Source: an uncultured Eubacterium sp. (GTDB taxonomy: Bacteria; Bacillota; Clostridia; Lachnospirales; Lachnospiraceae). Taken from it: a stretch of DNA of 64,000 bases. How positions within the stretch are numbered: position 1 is the first letter of the stretch; every line of letters begins with the position of its first letter. Below the pieces are notes generated by a model. It was not told the DNA's origin. It ran no database searches and saw nothing but the letters and a program-made list of their open reading frames with translations. Of this stretch, positions 1-7,909 are shown one piece after another. The position numbers were made by a program, and so were the translations under genes. The stretch lies in assembly GCA_947642745.1 (NCBI GenBank), contig CANRTU010000004.1, forward strand, positions 1 to 64,000, read 5' to 3'.

Positions 1-2
1 TT

Positions 3-164
3 CTTACCAAAAAAGAGGTATTTTTTTCCAAAGACACAAACTATTTTACACTACCCGGGAAGTACAAAAACTACCTCTCCACCATGTCTAAATTCCATAA
101 TTACAGTGTCAACAACACGCTCCTGATAGCCTTACAGCGCCCTGACGCCAGTCTGGTCGCGGGC
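3..164 (+). pseudogene. ArdC-like antirestriction N-domain fragment, cut at both ends
   Basis: The reading frame is open from the window edge and reads into the flavoenzyme ORF that follows. It encodes GKYKNYLSTMSKFHNYSVNN, then TLLIALQRPDASLVAG. This matches my memory of the N-terminal ssDNA-binding domain of ArdC-type antirestriction proteins of plasmids and conjugative elements (pattern FHNYSxNNxLLIxxQxPDAxxVAG). The match stops after VAG, where the next helix (usually beginning YxxW) should follow, and sequence of a different family starts. This is therefore a truncated remnant joined to the next gene. It suggests a mobile-element boundary at or left of the window edge. The family match is recalled, not searched. 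Confidence 0.6.
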
Positions 165-2108
165 CTGTTATCCTATTTCTCGGATAAAAAGCCTATTACG
201 ATCGGAAGAGTGACATTTCGAAATCGTATGTTTTCTGCGCCGATGGGTGGCACAGATATCACAAATGACGGCTGCATCGGACCAAAATCAACTGCGTTTT
301 ATGAATTAAGAGGAAAAGGCGGCGCGGCTGCTGTTACTGTCAGTGAATGTATGGTACATCCAGAGACAGACGGCTCGCATGCGTACCACCTGGATACAGC
401 AGTGTTAAATTCTCTTGCTGCAGCAACCTATACAGCGGATGCAATACGCCGCCATGGAGCTATGCCAAGCTTGGAATTATCGCATTCTGGCATGTATGCA
501 GGAACTTATATGACAGATAAGACAAAACAGAAAGCCATGAACCAGTGGGGCGCCAGTAATATTATCCGGCCGGATGGCATAGAAGTAAAGGCGCTCACAA
601 AAGAAATGATTGCTGAAATTGTAGAATCCTATGGTACAGTAGCAGGCCTGGCGAAACGGGCTGGCTTTGAAATGATCATGGTACATGGCGGCCACGGCTG
701 GCTGCTGAATCAGTTCTTTTCTCCGTATTTTAATAAGCGGACGGATGAGTATGGCGGAAGTCTTGAAAACCGCTGCCGTCTGGCAATAGAAGTACTGAAA
801 TCGGTAAGGAAGGCCGTTGGGCCTGGATTTCCAATCGAATTCCGTCTGAGTGGTTCCGAGCTGTTCGAAGGGGGTTATGACCTTGCGGAGGGATGTCGGA
901 TTGCACAACAGATAGAGCCTTATATCGATCTGCTTCACGTATCTGCCGGCACATATCAGAAAGGATTTGGAGATACGCATCCTTCCATGTTTAAAGAACA
1001 TGGTTGTAATGTATATCTGGCTGCAGAGATCAAAAAGCATGTATCTATACCAGTTGCTACATTAGGAGGTTTAAATGACCCTCATCAGATGGAGGAAATC
1101 ATTGCCAGTGGTAAAGCCGATATTGTATATATGGCCAGAGCGCTTCTGGCTGACCCATACCTGCCAGGAAAAGTTGTAGAAAACCGTGAGGATGAAATTG
1201 TAAAATGCCTCCGCTGCTTTACCTGTATGGCAGAAAGGGCTGCTACCTCTACCAGAAGATGCACGGTGAATCCATTGATCGGACGTGAAATGGAAGGCTG
1301 GGACGTGATCCCGGCTCCGGAGAAGAAAAAAGTGCTTGTTGCCGGCGGCGGCCCGGGCGGATTGTATGCGGCATATACAGCAGCCCGAAAGGGGCATCAG
1401 GTTATTCTGTGCGAAAAAGAATCAGATGTGGGCGGTATATTAAAAAGTGAACAGGCTCTTCCTTTTAAACACGAAATGTATGAACTGGCTGGTACATACA
1501 AGCTCTTAGCAGAAAAAGCGGGTGTAGAAATCCGTCTGAACACAGAGGTTACGAAAGAATACGCAGAAAAAGAAGATGTGGATGCATTGATCATAGCCGT
1601 TGGTTCCATGCCGCTGGTTCCACCGATTCCTGGTTTGAATGGGAACAATGTAGTAATCGTCAATAACTATTATCTGGAAAAAGAAAAGGTCAGTGACGAA
1701 GTAGTCGTATTTGGCGGCGGTCTTGCCGGGTGTGAATGTGCAATACATCTTGGCATGGAAGGTAAAAAAGTCTGCCTGGTAGAAATGCGTGATGAACTTG
1801 CTCCAGATGCAAATGTACGCCATCGTCCGCTTCTTTTAAAAGAAATAGAGAAATACGCAACTGTTTATACCGGATACAAGGGCCTGGAAGTAACAGCGGA
1901 GGGAATTCTTTGTGAAGACAAGAATGGCAGCAAACAGCTTGTTCCTGGAAAATCAGTAATTTGTGCCCTGGGACAGCGTTCACGTACAGATACGGTTATA
2001 GAATTACAGGATGCAGCGCCTTTTGTAAGAGTGATTGGTGATGCGGCAAAAGTATCAACGATTACAAATGCCGTCTATTGGGGCTACCATGCTGCTTTGG
2101 ATATTTAA
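84..2108 (+). CDS. Old-yellow-enzyme family Fe-S flavoprotein (2-enoate / 2,4-dienoyl-CoA reductase-like), chimeric N-terminus
   Basis: A large NADH:flavin oxidoreductase of the 2-enoate reductase / dienoyl-CoA reductase type. Residues about 37-365 form the FMN-binding TIM barrel (PITIGRVTFRNRMFSAPMG; HGGHGWLLNQFFSPYFNKRT; YGGSLENR). Cys375, 378, 381 and 393 (CLRCFTC...RRC) should bind a 4Fe-4S cluster. The C-terminal half has two dinucleotide motifs, VLVAGGGPGG near 417 and VVVFGGGLAGCE near 543, for FAD and NAD(P)H. It probably reduces an activated C=C bond of an unknown substrate. The first 27 residues are ArdC-like, so the native start is lost. The ATG at 84 has no clear ribosome site, and translation may instead run in from upstream of the window. 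The MFS gene follows 19 bases later and may import the substrate. Confidence 0.85.
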   Translation: MSKFHNYSVNNTLLIALQRPDASLVAGLLSYFSDKKPITIGRVTFRNRMFSAPMGGTDITNDGCIGPKSTAFYELRGKGGAAAVTVSECMVHPETDGSHAYHLDTAVLNSLAAATYTADAIRRHGAMPSLELSHSGMYAGTYMTDKTKQKAMNQWGASNIIRPDGIEVKALTKEMIAEIVESYGTVAGLAKRAGFEMIMVHGGHGWLLNQFFSPYFNKRTDEYGGSLENRCRLAIEVLKSVRKAVGPGFPIEFRLSGSELFEGGYDLAEGCRIAQQIEPYIDLLHVSAGTYQKGFGDTHPSMFKEHGCNVYLAAEIKKHVSIPVATLGGLNDPHQMEEIIASGKADIVYMARALLADPYLPGKVVENREDEIVKCLRCFTCMAERAATSTRRCTVNPLIGREMEGWDVIPAPEKKKVLVAGGGPGGLYAAYTAARKGHQVILCEKESDVGGILKSEQALPFKHEMYELAGTYKLLAEKAGVEIRLNTEVTKEYAEKEDVDALIIAVGSMPLVPPIPGLNGNNVVIVNNYYLEKEKVSDEVVVFGGGLAGCECAIHLGMEGKKVCLVEMRDELAPDANVRHRPLLLKEIEKYATVYTGYKGLEVTAEGILCEDKNGSKQLVPGKSVICALGQRSRTDTVIELQDAAPFVRVIGDAAKVSTITNAVYWGYHAALDI

Positions 2109-2127
2109 GAGAAAGCGGGAAAAGGTT

Positions 2128-3348
2128 ATGAATTTAGATAAGAAAAGATGGATCATACTAGCGGCAGCATGTCTGATCAATTTGTGTTTAGGTTCAATTT
2201 ATGCATGGAGTGTATTTGCTTCTTCCATGGCAGAACATTTTAGCAATGCCCTTGGACAGAATGTAACATCTGGTGATCTTGCGATTGTATATACAATTGC
2301 AAATGCAGTAGGGCCTGTTACGATGATTTCCGGCGGAGCAGTCAATGACAGGCTGGGACCGAAAAAGGTGATCACACTGGGTGGTATCATGTTTGGCGGC
2401 GGCATGGTGATTTCTGGTTTTGCAACCAGCGTTTCATTCCTGATCGTCAGCTATGGATTGATAGCCGGACTGGGACTTGGAATGGCCTATGGGGTAACCA
2501 TCTCTACGAGTGTGAAATATTTTCCGGATAAACGTGGTCTGATAGGCGGCATTACGACTGCTGTATATGGAATAAGTTCCGTGATTCTGCCTCCTATTGT
2601 TACGATTATTGTAAATCGCTGGAATGCTACGGTTGCGTTCAAAGCGGTTGGAGCGGTTTTTCTGGTTATTATTCTTATAAGCACACAGTTTTTGGAACAG
2701 TGTCCCCGGAATTATGTCCCAGCGGGTTACAAAACGCCTGCAACGCAAAAAGGCACAACAGATCTGAACTGGAAAGAGATGCTCACGACGCCTGTATTTT
2801 ATGTCATGCTGCTTCTGCTTACAAGTGGAGCTTTCAGTGGCATGATGGTTATTTCCCAGGCATCGGCAATGGCACAGGGAATGATTGGGATGACAGCCAT
2901 TGCAGCGAGTGCGGCGGTATCAGTTCTTGCCCTTTTTAATGCGCTGGGAAGAATTGTGGCGGGATACATATCAGATAAAATCGGCCGGATCAATACGTTG
3001 ATGACAGCATGTATTTTATGTATTGCCGGAATGCTGTGCCTGTATTTTTCCGCAAATGGACAGCAAATGTTATTCTATATTGGAATCTGTATTGTTGGTG
3101 TTAGTTTTGGTTCTTTTATGGGAGTGTATCCAGGTTTTACAGCAGACCAGTTCGGTGCGCGTAATAACAGTGTAAATTATGGAATTATGTTCATTGGTTT
3201 TGCACTTGCGGGATATTTTGGACCACAGATTATGCACAGCGTTTATAATTCAACCGGAATTTACCAAAATGCTTTTTTGATTGCCTGTGGGCTGAATATA
3301 GCAGGGATCATTTTGACCATTTTTTACCGGATTATCAGAAAGAAGTAA
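2128..3348 (+). CDS. MFS transporter, OFA (oxalate/formate antiporter-like) family
   Basis: A 406-residue polytopic membrane protein beginning MNLDKKRWIILAAACLINLC. The ATG at 2128 follows a GGGAAAAGG ribosome site and lies just after the flavoenzyme stop, so I prefer it to a longer frame that overlaps that gene. The first helix region with LGSIYAWSVFA, the loop motif NDRLGPKKV between helices 2 and 3, and the second-half repeat SDKIGRINTL are typical of the OFA branch of the major facilitator superfamily. These carriers move small organic anions. Co-transcription with the 2-enoate-reductase-like enzyme suggests uptake of its carboxylate substrate or exchange with its product. The substrate cannot be read from the sequence. 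Confidence 0.85.
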   Translation: MNLDKKRWIILAAACLINLCLGSIYAWSVFASSMAEHFSNALGQNVTSGDLAIVYTIANAVGPVTMISGGAVNDRLGPKKVITLGGIMFGGGMVISGFATSVSFLIVSYGLIAGLGLGMAYGVTISTSVKYFPDKRGLIGGITTAVYGISSVILPPIVTIIVNRWNATVAFKAVGAVFLVIILISTQFLEQCPRNYVPAGYKTPATQKGTTDLNWKEMLTTPVFYVMLLLLTSGAFSGMMVISQASAMAQGMIGMTAIAASAAVSVLALFNALGRIVAGYISDKIGRINTLMTACILCIAGMLCLYFSANGQQMLFYIGICIVGVSFGSFMGVYPGFTADQFGARNNSVNYGIMFIGFALAGYFGPQIMHSVYNSTGIYQNAFLIACGLNIAGIILTIFYRIIRKK

Positions 3349-3571
3349 AGCGGTTTATGAAACAATTAAAGTTTCAAAAGTGCAGGCCAACAACAATAAC
3401 ATGGTAAGAGGAGCATAAACTGATTTACCTGATAAATGATAATCTGGTATTTGTTAAGAGGCTGTAAATTTTTCTGTGTCTATGGAGGAAAAATCCTTCC
3501 AGTAAGATTCAGATATGTACAACATGCTGTCGAATTATGGGGTGATTTTGGTGTCGATTTATCTTTCTGAT

Positions 3572-3695
3572 TATAGTATTGCCAATCTTCATGGTCCTAT
3601 ACAGGAATGTCATATTTTTTGCGCCAAAAACAAAGCATCCCGACTGCTTTTTTTGTGGGCTCTGGAATAAGACTGGGTTTTGCGGCAATACTATA
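3572..3695. repeat. 124-base segment bounded by 12-base inverted repeats
   Basis: TATAGTATTGCC at 3572-3583 is repeated exactly in inverted orientation (GGCAATACTATA) at 3684-3695, inside the IS256 scar. The segment between holds no convincing coding sequence. It may be a small nested insertion or a structured piece of a former element. Confidence 0.35.
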
Positions 3696-3826
3696 GATGC
3701 CGACGGAATAAGGCTGGGGACAGCAACACTTCTCCACTGTGCGCTGCCCCAGGCTTTCCTTTTTACGGTTTTACAGATATTGTGTCAGCCGGGGCTATCG
3801 GGAAATAGATAGCTCTACACAGGGGC

Positions 3827-3852
3827 AGGTGTGATTCACATGAATCACACCT
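3827..3852. repeat. Perfect 12-base inverted repeat with 2-base spacer
   Basis: AGGTGTGATTCA and TGAATCACACCT flank the dinucleotide CA. The repeat overlaps the stop codon of the minus-strand IS3 transposase remnant, so it may be part of that element's end or its terminator. There is no long T-run on either side. Confidence 0.4.
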
Positions 3853-3949
3853 TCATCCGGTACCCAACTGGTGTTAGATAGCCGGGTGAAGAATGAATTC
3901 TGTGATTGTTAAACCAATTCACATAATCAGCGAGATTTTCCGCTGATTT
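3845..3949 (-). pseudogene. IS3-family transposase (OrfB) C-terminal fragment
   Basis: On the minus strand the frame encodes 34 residues and a stop: KSAENLADYVNWFNNHRIHS, then SPGYLTPVGYRMKV. The motif W-[FY]-N-N-x-R-I-H-x-S-x-G-Y-x-[ST]-P-x-x-Y is the well-known end of IS3/IS150 OrfB integrase-type transposases. The upstream part of the gene is missing, replaced at 3950 by IS256 transposase sequence on the other strand. It is dead sequence. Confidence 0.75.
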
Positions 3950-3950
3950 C

Positions 3951-4077
3951 AAGGCAGTATATAACGCCCCGGATAAGGATGCGGCTCTTTCCGAACCAGA
4001 TGCTATTCGTGAAAAATGGGGGAAGAAATACCCTTATGCAATCCGTAACCGGGAAGATGCAGGTTCCTTTTTCCGGA
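3951..4077 (+). pseudogene. IS256-family transposase fragment
   Basis: The plus frame reads KAVYNAPDKDAALSEPDAIR, then EKWGKKYPYAIRNRED and later GSFF. This corresponds to the region of IS256 (mutator-type) transposases with AxxxxEA...FxxKWxxKYPxxIxSWxxNWxxLxxFF. The serine and tryptophan expected after AIR are altered, and the matching sequence stops after the FF. It lies between the inverted ends listed for the element and is only a remnant. Confidence 0.65.
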
Positions 4078-4175
4078 AAGAAAAAACAACAAAAGATCTG
4101 CCACATAAAACGACAGGAAATCTTACATACCGAATTCTTATCAAAGAAAATTAATTCCCATAGACACAGAAATTT

Positions 4176-4521
4176 TTACGCCCTCGTTTGATCCTGTTTC
4201 GCTTTTTGATAATCTGATATGATATCCTGTGTTACTTTTATCCTGTCGTTTATATTCCGGGTAATGTTATCAATCTTTTCCCGCAGGTCAGCCTTTTCAT
4301 CTTCTGTCCGGGCAGTACGCAATTTCCCCCGCGGGTCTGTCCGCACTTTGTCCATGACTGTGATCTGCTCTTTTGTTGTTGAAAGGGAAATAATCACTCC
4401 CGCATCTGCTTCGCCTGTTTTCTGGTTTGCGGCAGTCATATCATCAAAGGAAGATTGTTTCTGCAACTCTGTCGGGTGTTGTCTTCATTGTATTTGTACC
4501 ACTGATACTGTTAATTTCCAA
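4176..4521 (-). pseudogene. Small unknown protein, frameshifted and truncated by the IS scar
   Basis: On the minus strand a GGGAGGAAAAGG ribosome site precedes a TTG at 4521 that starts MEINSISGTNTMKTTPDR. A shift of one base near 4468 is then needed to enter the open frame LQKQSSFDDMTAANQKTGE, which runs to a stop at 4176. The last residues (about DYQKAKQDQTRA) come from or abut the IS256 right inverted repeat, so the true C-terminus is gone. The protein is charged, with a likely helical C-terminal half. It lies just downstream of the DUF6033 gene in the same direction and was probably co-transcribed. I do not recognise the family. Confidence 0.45.
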
Positions 4522-4565
4522 TTTCCTTTTCCTCCCAGAGCTTAAAATAGGAAATGCTTTTCCCA

Positions 4566-5381
4566 TTAAGCCCTTAAGTCCAGATTTGCGCCGGCCTGCG
4601 CCTGTTGTTTTGTATTTGCCCTGCCTGCATTATCTTCTCTGGCAGCTTCGATCATTGTCCGGATATCTGTATCATTCAGATAAATCATGCCGTCTTTGGA
4701 AGCTGCCAGCTTTTCATTTAGAAGCTGTTGCGCTTTGTCAGAAGCTGATTTTATTTCTATCTTTCTATCTGCGCCATCATCTTTTACTTCTTTCTGTACT
4801 TCTAAAGTTTCAGATAATGATTGTTTCTTTTCTGCTGCATTTTCTTTTGTTTTTTCAAGCAGTTTCTCAGAATTTTTCTTCCTTTCTTCCCGGAGCTTAT
4901 CGCTCAATTTTAACATACCATCGTTTCTGCTTTGCATTCTGCAATGATAATTTCCGTTCTCATCAATATAACTGTGCTGATACACTATAGTCCATCCACT
5001 GGCTTTCGCCATGCTTTCTGCCAGTTTAGACACAGACTCAACGCCTTTTATCATGTCTTTCATATCCTTTTCTTTTTCAGGATCATTCTGCATTTTTTCC
5101 AGGAGTCCGGGATTAACAGTCAGTGACTTGCCGTTTTTGGCTGATGCGCAGGCATTTCCAACCTTAAAATCTACGCTGGGAACAAGTTTTGACAGTTCGT
5201 CTGCATACCCGGTTGTATTTTTGGGTTTGCTGTTTCCGGTTGTTTCCTGTGTTTTTTTGGTTTCTTTTTTTTTCGTGTCATTTGTGGCGCCGCTTTCTGC
5301 CATGCCCTGCTTCGCATAGCTGCTGTAATTCTGCGTCCTGACCGCATAGTCAGGAAGATTTCCTCTAATCTCCATTGCCAT
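4566..5381 (-). CDS. DUF6033 family protein
   Basis: A 271-residue protein with ribosome site AGGGAGGACAAAATT before ATG at 5381. The core ELSKLVPSVDFKVGNA...LTVNPGLLEKMQNDPEKEK, with KGVES and SGWTIVYQHSYIDENGNY, matches my memory of DUF6033 proteins, which occur in families in Lachnospiraceae. The N-terminus is Thr/Lys/Asn-rich and low complexity. Residues about 160-225 are charged and probably coiled coil. There is no signal peptide or membrane segment, and function is unknown. The downstream gene on the same strand is broken by a frameshift and an IS scar. Confidence 0.65.
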   Translation of the reverse strand: MAMEIRGNLPDYAVRTQNYSSYAKQGMAESGATNDTKKKETKKTQETTGNSKPKNTTGYADELSKLVPSVDFKVGNACASAKNGKSLTVNPGLLEKMQNDPEKEKDMKDMIKGVESVSKLAESMAKASGWTIVYQHSYIDENGNYHCRMQSRNDGMLKLSDKLREERKKNSEKLLEKTKENAAEKKQSLSETLEVQKEVKDDGADRKIEIKSASDKAQQLLNEKLAASKDGMIYLNDTDIRTMIEAAREDNAGRANTKQQAQAGANLDLRA

Positions 5382-5434
5382 AATTTTGTCCTCCCTGATA
5401 AAATATTTATTTGAAATGCGTTTCCATGTTATAT

Positions 5435-6688
5435 TTATAGCATTTTAAGCAGTTTTACCCGCCAGTCACCCGCTGGATTTTCATAAGGGATTTTAACTAC
5501 CTGCTTTTTTGAACCGGATTCATAATAACAGGAACACCCAATTCCTCCAACGCCGGGAAGTTTATAAAAACCTCCAAAAACAATAAAAATATCCCCTTTC
5601 CCATTTATTGCCTCCAGATAATTTTCAAATGCTTCCCTGTTCACATAAACAAATTTGTTATCATATGAAATCATTTGCCGCAGTACATCACTGGTATCAT
5701 AAAAAGTAACATTTTTACCGTCATATCCATATGCGGACACAGCGTCATTTGCAATGTTTCTGCCATAAGAAATATTTTTGATCCATATGCCTGTTGCTGT
5801 AACGCACAATATCGCAACAACCAGTGTACTGACTACCGCACTCCGTCTGTATGGCTTATACCGGGCAATGCCTGTCATTCTCTGGCGGATATTCTGATAT
5901 TCCTTATCTCCCGCAAAGGTAACAGACATATGAAAATCTTCCCTTCCGGTCTGTAATATCCTCATGCTTTTTAATAACAGCTGTCCGTATGTATATGCGC
6001 TTCTCCGGCTTTTCCGGATTGTTATGAGGTCGCAGATTTGTTCCATATCTTCCCGGAAATAGCTGGTACCCGTGGTAAGAAATGGATTGAGCCATAATAT
6101 CACCCGCAATATATCCCACAGGAAATAAAACAGTAAATGTCCTGACTGGATATGCGTTTTTTCATGAAGCAGGATTGTTTGTAAATCCTTCTGGTCATAT
6201 TGTTTCAGCATAATTTCCGGCATAACTATTTTGGGTCTGATGATTCCTATGGCTGACGGTGTAACAGGCAATTTTGTCACATAGATACAGGTACCTTCCA
6301 CTTCCTTTTGTTCCATGCCTGCAACCAGTTTTTTCAGCTTTCTGTTTTTATGAAATAACCGGGCGGCATATACAAATATACCGCATATGTAAATCCAGTT
6401 TATCCATACATGAATTTTGCAGATTTCAGTCCACCAGGAAAACAATATTGCGCCGGTCGGATTTTCATAAAAAAACTTTATCTTTCCTGCAAATAAGACT
6501 GGAAGGAACAAACACCATAACGTACCTTTTAGAAATACCCTGTTTTTTAGCAGGGTTTTCCGTAAGAGAAATACGAATGCAAATATCACGAAAGAAATCT
6601 GAACACATTTTAAAAGCTGTATGATATAATAGAAAGCCGCAAGGTTCAAAAAACTTATTCCGTTGTTCCAGATTTGTTGTACTGTCAT
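5435..6688 (-). CDS. BlaR1/MecR1-like M56 family membrane metallopeptidase, no penicillin-sensor domain
   Basis: A 417-residue integral membrane protein with three N-terminal helices (about 15-42, 55-70, 92-108), a zinc protease motif HEKTH at residues 175-179, and a fourth helix near 285-303. This is the layout of BlaR1, which cleaves itself and leads to loss of the BlaI repressor when the outer domain is acylated by a beta-lactam. Here the region after the last helix is only about 110 residues, too short for the usual penicillin-binding sensor of about 250. The inducer may therefore be something else. The start overlaps the end of the BlaI gene by four bases (ATGA), indicating coupled translation. 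No beta-lactamase is nearby. Confidence 0.85.
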   Translation of the reverse strand: MTVQQIWNNGISFLNLAAFYYIIQLLKCVQISFVIFAFVFLLRKTLLKNRVFLKGTLWCLFLPVLFAGKIKFFYENPTGAILFSWWTEICKIHVWINWIYICGIFVYAARLFHKNRKLKKLVAGMEQKEVEGTCIYVTKLPVTPSAIGIIRPKIVMPEIMLKQYDQKDLQTILLHEKTHIQSGHLLFYFLWDILRVILWLNPFLTTGTSYFREDMEQICDLITIRKSRRSAYTYGQLLLKSMRILQTGREDFHMSVTFAGDKEYQNIRQRMTGIARYKPYRRSAVVSTLVVAILCVTATGIWIKNISYGRNIANDAVSAYGYDGKNVTFYDTSDVLRQMISYDNKFVYVNREAFENYLEAINGKGDIFIVFGGFYKLPGVGGIGCSCYYESGSKKQVVKIPYENPAGDWRVKLLKML

Positions 6689-7092
6689 TTTTTGTCATTA
6701 TCCTTGTCTTTGCATTTCTCTAAGATTTCTTCCAGTTCCTGAAACTGTTCTTCCGATAGCGTCGCACTCTGCAAAAGTGCCGCCATTGCGTTCTTTCTGC
6801 TGCCTCCGAAATAGCTTTCCACAAATTTCCGGCTTTTTTCTCTCTGGCATTCCTCTTTTGATTTTTTTACGGTATAGTGATACACTCTTAAATCATGTTC
6901 ATCTACGGTATAGCTTAAAACGCCTTTCTGCCACAACCGGTTTAACAGGACCCGCACCATTCTGGGCGACATATCTGATCTGGCCTGCATGTTTCTGATA
7001 ACTTCCTTTGCGGTCATGGTGGGCGTATCATTTGCCCAGAACACTTCCATAATCAGCCATTCACTCTGGCTGGGAGTCGTTTCTCTTTCCAT
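6685..7092 (-). CDS. BlaI/MecI/CopY family transcriptional repressor
   Basis: A 135-residue winged-helix repressor. Residues about 8-72 (SEWLIMEVFWANDTPTMTAK ... SPRMVRVLLNRLWQKGVL) form the DNA-binding domain, and the C-terminal helices (about 95-130, LSEEQFQELEEIL) are the usual dimerisation and BlaR-sensitive region. It should bind operators before its own operon and any target genes as a dimer, and be inactivated when the neighbouring M56 protease is triggered. ATG at 7092 follows an AAAGAAAGGG-type ribosome site. A palindrome at 7112-7132 is a candidate operator. Confidence 0.85.
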   Translation of the reverse strand: MERETTPSQSEWLIMEVFWANDTPTMTAKEVIRNMQARSDMSPRMVRVLLNRLWQKGVLSYTVDEHDLRVYHYTVKKSKEECQREKSRKFVESYFGGSRKNAMAALLQSATLSEEQFQELEEILEKCKDKDNDKK

Positions 7093-7111
7093 GCTGTTTA
7101 GTCCCTTTCTT

Positions 7112-7132
7112 TTATGTTTATATCGTACATAA
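7112..7132 (-). promoter_or_regulatory. Candidate BlaI operator
   Basis: TTATGT and ACATAA form a 6-base inverted repeat with 9-base spacing, 20 bases upstream of the repressor start. Position and symmetry fit autoregulation. It is not a clear match to the TACA/TGTA operators of bla and mec genes, so the call rests mainly on location. Confidence 0.3.
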
Positions 7133-7408
7133 TCCGGAATTTGTTAATGTTTGTTAAGATTTTGCGGCGTTCCGATATTATATACAAACGAAAAAGTTCC
7201 GGAACCGGAGGCGGAACGGAATCTCCTGCAGGAAAAAATCGTTGCGGCTGACAGGAAGCTGCCGGAAAAGCGGTATGTCCCGTTGAGATGGGCGCAGCGC
7301 CGGATTACCGGCTTCTGGGGCGGCTAAAACAGATGATACAGGAAAAAATATTAAAAAACCTGTAAGATTTATCGGGATGTGAAGTCTTATAAGTGAGGAG
7401 GTGAGAAA
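7133..7408. other. Divergent intergenic region with a possible gene remnant
   Basis: This lies between the BlaI gene and the sigma-factor gene. The plus frame from about 7180 to 7327 is open and protein-like (EKVPEPEAERNLLQEKI, then LPEKRYVPLRWAQRRITGFW, stop) but has no start or ribosome site. It may be the tail of a lost gene that I do not recognise. No clear promoter was seen for the sigma gene. Confidence 0.3.
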
Positions 7409-7909
7409 GTGGCAGATTTTGAAGAAGAATTTGAGAAAATTTATATAAGATATTTTAATGATGTGTTTCTTTTCCTCAAAAAACTGTCAAAAGACGAAAG
7501 TGTTGCGGAGGAAATCACAAGCGAAACTTTTTTTAAGGCAATGCGTTCAATAAACAATTTTCGTGGTGAAACAGATGTCCGTGTCTGGCTTTGCCAGATT
7601 GCAAAAAACTGTTATTTTTCCTGTCTGAAAAAGCAGCGGCATATTGAACATATTGATGATATTGATTTCCCGGACAATAAAGACACCTGTGAGGAGCAGA
7701 TATTAAAGCAATCCGATGCCATGCAGATACATCGCCTGTTACATAATCTGGCGGAACCATATAAAGAAGTTTTTATGCTGCGGGTCTTCGGGGAGTTAAG
7801 TTTCAGACAGATTGCGGATCTGTTTCAAAAAACAGATAACTGGGCCTGTGTCACTTATCACAGGGCAAGAAATAAAATATTAACGCAGATGGAGGACAAT
7901 CATGAGTAA
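7409..7909 (+). CDS. ECF-type sigma-70 family RNA polymerase sigma factor
   Basis: A 166-residue sigma factor with GTG start at 7409 preceded by GAGGAGGTG. Residues about 10-75 form region 2 (ITSETFFKAMRSINNFRGET, then VWLCQIAKNCYF). Residues about 110-160 form region 4 with the helix-turn-helix LSFRQIADLFQKTDNWACVT. The next gene starts inside its last codons and encodes a zinc-finger membrane protein, so this is a sigma/anti-sigma pair. Such factors direct polymerase to a small extracytoplasmic-stress regulon, usually including their own promoter. The signal and targets are unknown. Confidence 0.88.
   Translation: MADFEEEFEKIYIRYFNDVFLFLKKLSKDESVAEEITSETFFKAMRSINNFRGETDVRVWLCQIAKNCYFSCLKKQRHIEHIDDIDFPDNKDTCEEQILKQSDAMQIHRLLHNLAEPYKEVFMLRVFGELSFRQIADLFQKTDNWACVTYHRARNKILTQMEDNHE

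Larger units (their letters stand above)
3458..4185. mobile_element. Degenerate IS256-family element with nested IS3 debris
   Basis: The ends at 3458-3485 and 4158-4185 are inverted repeats matching at 24 of 28 positions (GAGGCTGTAAATTTTTCTG against GAGGGCGTAAAAATTTCTG, both followed by TGTCTATGG). These resemble IS256-family termini. Inside, about 730 bases remain of an element that is normally near 1.4 kb. They include a piece of IS256 transposase on the plus strand (from 3951) and the C-terminus of an IS3-type transposase on the minus strand (3845-3949). Other internal inverted repeats lie at 3572-3583/3684-3695 and 3827-3852. No intact transposase survives. The right end has cut into the gene that ends at 4176. 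The stretch 3349-3457 before the element shows nothing recognisable. Confidence 0.7.
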
